Below the pieces are notes generated by a model, which saw nothing but the letters and a program-made list of their open reading frames with translations, was not told where the DNA came from and searched no databases. The position numbers and the translations under genes are program-made. From Callipepla californica brunnescens (lineage: Eukaryota > Chordata > Aves > Galliformes > Odontophoridae): 64,000 nt of DNA. Numbering within the stretch: position 1 is the stretch's first letter; each line of letters opens with the position of its first letter. The stretch covers positions 98,797,034 to 98,861,033 of the forward strand of contig JALIRH010000001.1 of the NCBI GenBank assembly GCA_023055505.1, in the 5' to 3' direction. This document shows positions 27,501-53,754 of this stretch, in pieces.

Positions 27501-30500
27501 TGAGCCCCCCATCTAGATGTCTTCCTCAAGCTCTGTCATTCAACAAAGTAAAATAATTAAAGCTAAAATGCTTTTTCCTTCTTCTTAAAAGTAAGGCAAT
27601 TTTCTGGGCCTCTTCTGCTTTTTGTCTTTACTCTATTGTCAATGGGAAGTAATTTGAAGCAAATCAATAGAGCCTGTGAATTTGCATATTTCTCAGGCTC
27701 TAAGAAGGACCACATGCAGCAGAACTGCTCCCCTGAATCTCAGTTTTTGTTTGCTTGTTTCTCTTCTTTTAAAGACAAGGGGAAGCCAGGCTGAATTTGG
27801 CAATGCTTGAACTCCAAAGCTAACGTCCATACTGGTAAATTAAAGAGTGCCAGGAACGTTCTCAGGCACTGGAAGGCAATTAATTGTCTGTGTTGTTTAA
27901 TTGTTAGCACAGTGCCTGGCACAGCGGGACTGGGGCCAACTTTCCCAAACAATTCCCAAATCCGGGCCAAGAGCTGGCACGGGCCAGCATTGCTCTCAAT
28001 AGATGATTTGTTTGTGGGGCACGGAGGGGAAGAGAGATAATACCATGGATGCACCCATTTCCATCTCCATTGGCCTCAGTGCCGGGGAGCAGTCCCAGCC
28101 ATGCTTAGCTTACCAGTGCAGACACAGCCGTAGTTGCTCATTAATACTTCTGCAGCCATGCGCCTGTGAGGCGAAGGCTGGCAATCTAACTTCCCAGGGT
28201 AAATAAACATATATATTTCCTCGCAGACTGATTTTATGCATTGTCTTGGCGGTAAGATTAATTTGTTCCCTTTAATTGCTGCGGGTGTATTTCAGATGCT
28301 TGTGCTTAAACGCTAAAGATGAAGCACTTGGGGAAGAATAAACAACATTTGTCTGTCTTGCTAATGCCTCAATGGCACTAAGAAGTAAAACATCTGAGAG
28401 GGAGCAGATGGGAACTTTCTACAGTTACAGTGACCTCAGGAAAACAATTGAAATCAGATGCCTGGTGAGGTGTTGGCAAAACCATCCCAAACCACGTCCG
28501 TTCAAACGGCATAAAGTTTGTTTTGATTCAGTTTTATCAGCAAATCCTCCTGTCCCAGGTATTTCTCCAGGTGCACTAAAAGGCACCAACCCATGGACAG
28601 TGGTGGCAGGGAATATTTTCATGGAAACAATACTTGCTTGGAAACAAGTAGAAGACTGGTCGGATTGCCATCCTCCCTAAAGCTCACCAGCTTCAGCTAA
28701 CACCCTGTTCCCTGCTGCAGCAACAAACTGAGTAATGCCGAGAAGCACGAGGTGCCTCTAAGGGACTATCACAAAATAGCAGTATTGGTCACAGGCAAAC
28801 TGAAGAGCATCTACCAGCTACAGAATGCAAGCTGAGTAGCGTAAATACACAGAATAAACTTAGAAAGAAGATAAAAGTGGAATACGTGGTTCCCCTGAGC
28901 CTCATTTTTCTGCAGATGGTACGTGTCAGAAATAGCTGATACTCAGAACTGTCTTCTCAGAGTATGCTTCTTTAAGGTTACTGAAAAGTTCCTTTATTCA
29001 AGAAATTAGCTTAAATGTCCTAAGGCACAGTATGTACTCTGAAAATACTCACATTTCATTTGATTGCTGTTGTTAATGTTTCAGAAATGAAGTAAGTTTT
29101 CCCCTGGGGACATTTTGCCTGGCTTACCCATTTGTCTGAGCTTCTTCAAAGGAGGAATGATTTTTAGTTCTAGTCTGATAACAGCACCAAATACAGTGCT
29201 TGGAAAACAAAAATTTATTAATTTTTGGGGTGTAGGGGGAGCCACAGGTGAATTCAATAGTAACATACAGATATTTGTATAAGAAAGCTACGATTTCATT
29301 ATTTAGGTGAGAACAGTGAGAACAAAAATAACAAATCAAGCTGACTTCAAGAGTATCTGAACACATTACTCATGCTTTTTCTTACCAGCAGTTTGTGAAT
29401 GTAAGTGTTCATTTAAGGGATCCATCAGAGCTGGGCTGAGGGGAATGTTTTGGACCACGTAAGGTTTTTAATTGATTGTTGGCTATAGAGCAAATGCTGT
29501 TAATCTCGCAAGAATTCTGCCATCTTCCACAGTCAGAATCTCCAAAATGTTGCTCTTGGGAGACTGCTGTATTTGAACAAAACTGGAAAATAAACCTCTT
29601 TATAAGTACAAAATCCAGACTCAGCCTCAGGAGACGCTGTGGATTAAAAGACCGAAATTCAGAAATTTGTTGTGAAAACTCCCTGAGAGCAGTCCTCTCA
29701 GACTTTAGGTCTTCTGTGTCAAACTTTAATGCAGCAGTTTTTCAAATTAAATCTTATTTCACTATGTCATTTCAATCAGCCATGGAAGTTCCTGGTCTAG
29801 CCTGAAGTATACAAGGTGCCCAGGTGCCTACAAAATGCTGGTGTTGCTCACCTGGTGCCAGCTCTGCACCGCTGACACCGAGGCAGTAGGCAGCTCCTGC
29901 AGACTCAGACTTCAGGTCCAGTTCTGGCACCGATGCAATCTGCAGAGAGATTTCTCAAGCCTTCCCCAGTCATGTGAATTACCAAAGCTGCACAGTGCTT
30001 CTTCTCATTGAAGCAAAAAATCCCCCCCCAGAAAGATCTAGCGCCTAAAGTGGTGTGTAATGTATGCATAAAATCCAGAAAACTTTCATACTTCCAATAT
30101 TTAACCCTATAGGTTAAGTTCTATATGCCCATGAATTTAAAATTCCTCATGGTTCTTGAGCTGTGCTTGTGTAGATAGGCAGCAGAGCCTCAGGCTTCAT
30201 GCTGTTAAGGACTCAGGTTGCTCTTATTCCTTGTCAGGATCCAGAAATTAGGTATTGTCCTGCTTAAATCCTGGTGGCCAGGAACATGGAGCCCGCTGCT
30301 AGGTTGGCCTTAAGAAGCCAAAAGCACACGTCCCTGACTTCGTAGGAGATTCAGCAGTCTGTGAGCTATATGGAGCCAGAGAGAGGACACAAAGGAGCTT
30401 GCTTTCATCCTCCTTGAGGCCAGACCAGTGAACAGCAGAGGACATGGGATTTGTGGGACTGGAAAAAGAGAGCAGCAGAGAGCGCGAGTCCTCAACCTTG

Positions 30501-32275
30501 CAGCTCGGGTATTGACCTGGGAGAGCAGAGACTAGGTTTCGGGTCCCTCTGAGGGTGCCTTTGTCCTTTTTTTGGTCTAGCGATCCACCCCAATGGGCTG
30601 GAAATAATGACAAACCACAGTAACAATAGCCAACTAAACAAAACAAGTATAAACAGAAACAACAACCGAGGCTGGGAAGAAAAACGGCCTTCGGGGATAT
30701 TTGTTAGAAGAGACTTCAAACTCTGATTTCCCAGGCAGAAAAGATGGCAAATCAGCCAACGTGATTCCTCAGTTCTTAAGAAAGAGGCAAACCATATTTT
30801 CCTAAACCTTCCTGTAGCTGAAGCCATTGAGCTTACTCTACTACAGAAAGGCAGGAAAACAGGGTCAGCCCAAAAAGAAGGCTGCAAACCTCATGACTCC
30901 ACACTGAACAGCTGAATATTCTTGACTGCTGCCTCACTGTGAGAATCCCCCTTGGCATCACATGCCTTTTCCCTGTCCCATGGGAAGGAAAACGCTCTCA
31001 CCAGTTTCCTGAGGCCCGTGAAGAAAAAAAAAATCACTCTGCGTGCAAAAAGTCGTTATGCACATAATTATGTCATGTCTTATGTATTGACACAAGCACT
31101 GTACATAAAGAAAAAAAGGAAGTTTGCCCCGGTTATACAATACAACGTAGGGAGAGTGGCAGAAAATAAACAAGCTGTGCTGTTATTCTTTGTGCCAAGA
31201 AGAGGAGTGAACAGCAAGGAAGGTATTTCTGTCCAGGTTCACAGCTTCTTCCTCCAACACTCAGTAGCTCCTCTGCCAGCGTTTCACGGCCTGAGTCAAA
31301 AATGAAAGACAGACAAATGACAATAGAAAGGGACAGAAAAATGTGGAAAAGAGACAAAAGCTGTCACACTTCCACGTTGTATTTCCCAAATTCTTGGTCT
31401 GTGCTCCTCTGCACACAGCTTCTTCCTCCATCTTCCCTGCAGTTTGCCCTGTCCTGTCACAGCAGTCGCTGCTGAACCTGAGCTAAGTGACATGTTCTGG
31501 CTGGGAGCAGGAGCACGAGCAGGAACAGCCAGGATTAGAGCTCAGCTGATGGCTGGGTTGGACCAAGAGAGGCAGCCAAGCTTTGAGAGAAGTGGGAAAT
31601 ATGAATTAAGCATGAGACGGATGGGCAGCACAAATGGGGATATGCAAAGATCAGGCAAGAAAAGTGCAGCTGAGAGAGAAGGAATTCTGCTTTGACATGC
31701 TACACTTAAAAATACATTCCAGGATGCTGTCTGCTACCACTTGTGGAGGTTCTCCTGCAGAAATAAGTTATGATTTTAGCTTGACCAATTGAAAAGTTTC
31801 TTTTTCTAATAAGCATTGTTGCCTTCCTTCTCCACACAACTCTCACACTCTCCCAAATTTTTTTAAAGATGTAAAGAAAAAATGTACTCCCTGGAAACTG
31901 AATTTAACTGTGGCATTTTTTCCTCAGTACGTACACATAGCAAGGAGAAAAGACCTTTAAATTTCTCTGTTTGTTTAGAAATTTTGTGAGGAAACCTAGA
32001 AGTACGCATTTTCTCCTCCCCCTTCTGCTCATCAGCTAACCCTGTGGAACTCACTGCCATGAATCAAAAGCAAGCACTTGCCAGGAGTCAGAATTAAATT
32101 GAATATTCAAGTGAGCAAGCACACATACACACACGCCAATATATATTTGCATATATATTTATATATAAACAGTAACTATTTTTAAAAAGCACAATACCAA
32201 CATCAAATAAATCTTTGGAACCACTGTAGACGGGCCTGGTCTGCTATGAGTTTCTCCAACGGCCTCTGTCAACTC

Positions 32276-32310
32276 AAATCCCAAATCCCAAATCCCAAAT
32301 CCCAAATCCC
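32276..32310 (-). repeat. (AAATCCC)5 array, i.e. (GGGATTT)5 on the KLF5 sense strand
   Basis: Five perfect heptamers stand in tandem, followed by a partial AAAC. On the minus strand this gives five GGG runs separated by ATTT. That meets the usual intramolecular G-quadruplex pattern (four or more G3 tracts, loops of 1-7 nt). It lies about 2.3 kb beyond the KLF5 poly(A) site, on the transcribed-strand sense of KLF5. Similarity to telomere repeats is only compositional. Confidence 0.92.
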
Positions 32311-32819
32311 AAACAACAAGCATTTGTGAGGGTGCTAGAAACACAGCAGACGACAACAACGTAATGGTTAGTGGTGAAGGAGAAGAGGAATAAGTAAACA
32401 CAAGCAAAGTATGCAAGTCACTTTATTAAAAGCATACCCATTGGGCTGCTTCGCCCGCTTACAACGGCCAATAAATTCCCCCTGCCTTCATGCACTTAAA
32501 GTGCCAGGATACATTATTCAGCACATGAGTAATTCACCACATTCTTCTGGACACTAGTCACTCTCTGAGCTGGGCTCTCTTTCATGAAGTTCAATGGCAA
32601 AACCATTATTGTGGTTATACAGCGTGGCAGAGCCTCGTGGCACCTTACAGACCTGATTACAAGGATCCTTGAGAAGATCCCATGCCATGAAGGCCACAGG
32701 ATTGCCATGTGGGCACAGAGGCACCTCGGTGGAGCAGCAGGCCCTCAACTTACATAAAAACCACAGGAAGGAACTCAGCACCCAGTGAAGAGACAGCGTG
32801 GCTTTCACATGATCACTAG

Positions 32820-32845
32820 AAAATCCAGTTTGCCAACTGGATTTT
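32820..32845. repeat. 11-bp perfect hairpin, 4-nt loop
   Basis: AAAATCCAGTT (32820-32830) and AACTGGATTTT (32835-32845) are exact reverse complements around TGCC. The function is unknown. It lies in the KLF5 downstream flank. Confidence 0.8.
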
Positions 32846-34473
32846 CCCTCTTCACGTGGAATGATAATTTGAGTGCTGAATGATAGTTTGAGAGTTGGAT
32901 CTGAGAGCTGCCTCGGTACCTCAGGGGACTCTGCCCAACTGCTTCCACTGAGCATGCAGGGGCTGTGACAACACAGCCTTTTCTGGCTAGTGCTGAGGTC
33001 AGCTGTGCCGTTCAACTGTCAGTAACACATACTGGGGTCGTAGCGCTCGCCTGTAAAGCCAGCTTCTCTACCTTGGGTTTTATAATGTATTCTAGCGCAT
33101 GAGCCTGCTGCGTGCGTTTCTGTTTGTGTTAGGCTAAAAGCTGCTGAAGTAGATGGACATAATTATGGCCTTTCATTCAAGATTAATACGGAGCCATTAG
33201 GCTGGTTTATGCAACCAGGTAGCTGAGCAAGAGAAACATCTAAAAGTAGTATGAAGCAATTTCAGAGGCCGAAACCGTGCAATCAGTGGGCCCTCTTTGA
33301 GAACAGGCATGAGAAACATAGAAACTAGAACCATCTTCGTCCACAGAAGACCAAAACAGCTCCTAAACCTGCTGCCCATCCAATCCCAAGCGGGATGTGA
33401 GCTATTTGGGCTGAGAGAAGCGGCCAGGCTTGGCTCACCGAACGGCCTGGAACACTGCTGTTATTTACTTCACCCTGAGCTCAGGAAAATAAGCTCTGGT
33501 AACTCTCATTTACCGTGACAGCACATGAGTGATTACTGAACACTGTGCCAACTTCCCCTCCTAGCAGAAAAACTCCAATGAAATGCAGCACTTCTTCTAA
33601 TTGCTGGATCAAAAAAGGGTAATGCAGCAGTAACGCTGCTGGGAATTACATTCCATATTCTCCACAACCTTGCCTTAGCATTTGTGGTTGTTCACAGTTA
33701 GGTTAGACACAGGCAGATTATCTTGGTAATTAACTGGGATTTCATTGACTTTATTGATGCCTATCCTAGGCATTTTTAAAAAGGAGGAATTAGTTGCTGT
33801 GTGGAACCTGCTTTATGTGAAACATGAGAGAAAACTCACTTAAAAATCCAAGTTAGATTATAAGAACTGGGACATACAAGGAAGGATTTAGGAGCCGCAG
33901 TCTAAAAGGATTTGAAAATTGGATTTTGAGTTAAGAATTTTGAATAGTAAACAAAATTTAAATTGAATTTTTCATTGGTTTTAAGATCGATTTCTTTTGA
34001 AAAGTTCAGTCTACCCATTTTAAGCTCGACAGAAAGGACTGGAAGATTACCGTAACCCCAGATCTGTACGCACATCTACTTGAGTTTCTAAATCAAATGG
34101 TACTTCTGCCTTCCAATAAAAAATACTAAATAGGAGATGTGGTTTGTTGGGTGGGACATTGTATAAGACTTCTTTGGGGCCCTCCTGTTTTTCTAGGACA
34201 AAGAAAGGGGCAGAAAGCACTTTTGGGCAACGCTAGATGGGTGTAAACAGCTTTTACCCATTTGGAAAGAAGGAGAGGACTCCTATACTTCTTGTATACA
34301 CGCCATGAGTATTTTTCCTTTCCAACTGCATGTCTGTGGATGGACAACCAGAATTACTTTCAGGCTCCTGCACACTTCCGTTAAAGTTCTAGCAGCAGCA
34401 AAGCACCCTGAAGTCATAATCATCATTTCACATTCATTATTTTAAAGAGGGCCAAACGCAGAAGGGTGTACTT

Positions 34474-34498
34474 CTCTTTGGAAATACTTTCCAAAGAG
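34474..34498. repeat. 11-bp perfect hairpin, 3-nt loop, just past the KLF5 poly(A) site
   Basis: CTCTTTGGAAA (34474-34484) pairs with TTTCCAAAGAG (34488-34498) around TAC. It lies about 120-140 bp beyond the inferred KLF5 cleavage site, in the zone where RNA polymerase would still be transcribing. Any role in termination is inference. Confidence 0.8.
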
Positions 34499-34635
34499 AC
34501 AATCCCTACAATGAAGAACAGATATTCCCAGCTTAACATTGCTGTGATTTCCAGCTCATCATGCCTGTTCACACAGAACTTAAACTGTTAAGAGCTACAC
34601 AGAGCACACACGCACGTGCACATCAGGCACTTTGT

Positions 34636-34641
34636 TTTATT
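34636..34641 (-). terminator. KLF5: KLF5 poly(A) signal AATAAA
   Basis: The minus strand has AATAAA, then about 25 nt later a strongly GT-rich element (TGCACGTGCGTGTGTGCTCT), the classic cleavage and polyadenylation layout. Cleavage is expected around 34615-34628. Among the AATAAA motifs I noted in the 3' region, only this one has an obvious downstream GT element. Confidence 0.75.
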
Positions 34642-34841
34642 TTGCAAAAAAAAAAAGTCTTTTATATATAAACCATTTCATTCTCTCTCAAAACATTCTA
34701 CAACTATACAGCTGTTTGCTCCAACATTTGCATAGGAAATACCACAATACAAAAATAAGGTAGGGGGGAGGCAAAAGAAGCAAAACAGCAACCAATTTAT
34801 GCATGTGTTTCCACGTATAAACATTTGAAGCCTTACAAAAT

Positions 34842-34869
34842 TATTTACATCATTTGTCAACTATTTACA
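34842..34869 (-). promoter_or_regulatory. Tandem Pumilio response elements in the KLF5 3'UTR
   Basis: TATTTACA on the plus strand at 34842-34849 and 34862-34869 reads UGUAAAUA in the KLF5 mRNA. Both fit the UGUANAUA consensus bound by PUM1/PUM2. The two sites are exactly 20 nt apart and lie near the mRNA 3' end. A third copy lies at 35833-35840. Binding itself is inferred. Confidence 0.7.
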
Positions 34870-36405
34870 TTAAGAGCAACATTTCTAACTATAACAAACA
34901 AAACTATAATTTATCAAGTATATGTAAAATTGTCTTAAAAAAAAGTCTATCATATACCACAAATAAATAAAGACAAACAACAGTTTTAACAATGCTAGAT
35001 TTTCCTCCGAGACCCTTTTTTGGTATTCTGATTGTTTATTCTACCCTTTGGTTGACAGCTTAATGGTACGGCTTGCGAACTCCAGACACTTTTACTTGGT
35101 TTGCTTCGTTTTCTCCTGTTGCCTGGCCAAATCCTGCATGGTCTAACCTCATCTTTGGCCCTTCGCTTAATATTTCAAGGCTGAACACTGTGGATCAAAG
35201 TCATTGTTAGCATAAAAGGGCACCACTTCACTGACTTCAGTGGAGTTTCAGCTACCTTTGTCAGCAGTTAATTTTCCCGTGTGTATCCATTTGAACAGTG
35301 GATTAACTAAACTGCACTGTAATTTTAAATAAAATTACAGTATCCTTTACCTTCCAGTAAATTACATGCAATATCCACATGAAAACAGATCATGCTGGCG
35401 CTGAACCAGCTTAGCATGTCCGTATATGAAAATTGCATCCTAAATCCTTCTTTTTAAAGTGATACTAAGTTTAGCTTATAGTAAGAGGTTTAACATTCTG
35501 TATACTGTAACTATCCCCCCCCCATTTAAGCTTCCAACATTTACTTTCCAGTTCACTTTAAATGTTTTACCCTTTTAAGCAATTTGAAAACAAAATCCTG
35601 CTTTGAATATTCAGTGCACACCATCTGAGTTAACAGGTACAAAACATCTGAATGTCCTGCTCCTTTCTCTTAAGAGAAATGAAGCTGAGTTGGTACTGTT
35701 TTGAGAGGTATTTAAGTAACTTTTTGTGTAAATGTGCCGTGCTAACAAATGTAAAACAACTGTGTTTTTTTTTTTTATTTTTCAGATAATTCTTAGAAAA
35801 CTTCTGTTTTAACCCTAAAAAGCTGATTTGCATATTTACAAAATCTTTGTCGTAGCAAACATGCAACATAAAGAACAAAATGTTTTGTTCTATGGCTGTT
35901 TATGAATTTTTCTACTTATTTTATCTCTGCAGAATGACTTAACATTTTTTAAAAAGCACAAGTACTAAACAAGTCCAGTAAAACCCTGACAGATTACAAT
36001 GCATGGCTTTTCCACTGTGTCCATTCAACTGCAGTCTCTCATTAATTTGTTTACTAAACATTGTCACAATAATGACAGTGCTTTGGTCAAAACACCTAGA
36101 GAGAGAAAAAAAAAAAGTGTGTGTAACGCTGCCATGTGTCAAGACATAATACTTGTAAAGAGATGAAACCTGCTGACTAAAGCCATATACACCGTGTGAG
36201 CAAACAAACGACTTGAACACTCTGGTACTGTGATACAGTGTCTTCCCTTTTTCTGCATAAATATACAAAATATACATTTTCCAGTTTCGAGATTTCTTTT
36301 AAACGGAGAATCCATCCTCAAAAATTAAAACTAATCTTAGTTGTAGGTTGAGAGTCATTAGGAAATTGCATAGATACAGAACAGCCTCGGCAACAAGTCT
36401 GGCTT

Positions 36406-53049
<16,644 letters not shown>

Positions 53050-53150
53050 GGGCAGGGCGCTGCGGTGCGGCACGGGCGGGCTGCCCGCCCCGGCGCTGGG
53101 CTGTGCCCGCGGGCGGCTGCGCTGCGCTGAGGCGGCGGCTGCTCGCGCTC

Positions 53151-53183
53151 TCACTCGCCACGAGCCCCGGCCCGGCCGCGCAT
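53151..53183 (-). other. Short upstream ORF in the KLF5 leader (10 codons)
   Basis: An ATG at 53183-53181, out of frame with KLF5, opens a 10-codon Arg/Gly/Ala-rich frame (MRGRAGARGE) that ends in TGA at 53153-53151, about 100 nt before the KLF5 ATG. If transcription starts upstream of 53183, as the human leader length suggests, this uORF would be in the mRNA and could dampen translation. The leader extent is inferred. Confidence 0.5.
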
Positions 53184-53691
53184 CCACTCGGGCGTCGGCA
53201 GTGCCTCCGCCTGTACCTGGCGGCGGGTGTCTATCGCGGCCACGCGCCCGCCTCTATTTCACCCAGCCCACCCCCTGCACCCCACCCAGCCCCGCGAAGG
53301 GGCGGCCCCGAGGCTGCCCGGCCCACGTTGCGAGCGGCGGGCTCCTCCCCGCGGCGTGCCGGGGCTGCGGGCGCGGGCCGGCCGTAGCGCTCGGAGCGGC
53401 GCGGCTCTGCCCGCTGCCGCCTTCCAGTGTGTTTTTAGAGCCGCTCACTCGCGGCTGTCGTTGCGCTCAAGGCGTTCGTGCAGCCCGTACCACTACCGAA
53501 ACGTCTGAGGGACTTGCACGCTTTAATGACACGCTTCACCTCCGTCTGATGAAACGAGCGATAAACAGACGGTTTCAAAAGTGGTTCGCTTCGTGCTGCG
53601 TGGGGCTCTTTACACAGGGCCTGCGCGGGCGAACCGCTCCGTCTGTGCGCCGTACCTGTGCAACCCGGGCTACCGAGCTGCTCTGGCGGGG

Positions 53692-53754
53692 CGGTTGGAC
53701 CCGATGATCTCTAGAGGTCCCTTCCAAACCCCTACAGTTCCGTGATTCTGTGAT
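53692..53754 (+). mobile_element. 63-bp CR1 3' tail upstream of KLF5
   Basis: CGGTTGGACCCGATGATCTC is followed by TAGAGGTCCCTTCCAAACCC, then TACAGTTCCGTGATTCTGTGA. This is the sense 3' terminus of chicken CR1 with its ATTCTGTG end repeats. It is heavily 5'-truncated and lies at the island edge, about 640 bp upstream of the KLF5 start codon, in opposite orientation to the gene. Confidence 0.85.

Larger units (their letters stand above)
21515..34614. other. Gene-free region (KLF5 downstream desert, part 2)
   Basis: These 13.1 kb lie directly 3' of KLF5. Open frames reach at most about 150 codons and carry no domain or homology that I recognise. The interval contains several small inverted repeats (24904-24926, 32820-32845, 34474-34498), the (AAATCCC)5 array and a GTTT-rich stretch near 25508. 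The block at 27800-28370 has more sequence complexity and many TAAT cores, and may be a conserved regulatory element. Everything else reads as ordinary intergenic DNA. Confidence 0.55.
34615..36405 (-). other. KLF5: KLF5 3' untranslated region
   Basis: This runs from the TGA stop to the inferred cleavage zone, about 1.8 kb, close to the 3'UTR length I recall for mammalian KLF5. It is strongly AT-rich, with several ATTTA pentamers on the sense strand, as expected for an unstable immediate-early-type mRNA. Three perfect UGUAAAUA Pumilio motifs are present (34842-34849, 34862-34869, 35833-35840). A run of G on the sense strand (about 35515-35523) is also notable. AATAAA motifs at 35035-35040 and 35774-35779 could serve shorter isoforms but lack an evident GT-rich downstream element. 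No intron is apparent. Confidence 0.75.

Noticed and set aside
32554..33015. 153-codon minus-strand open frame downstream of KLF5
   Set aside because: No domain, no homology recalled, and it reads through a hairpin. It is probably a chance open frame.
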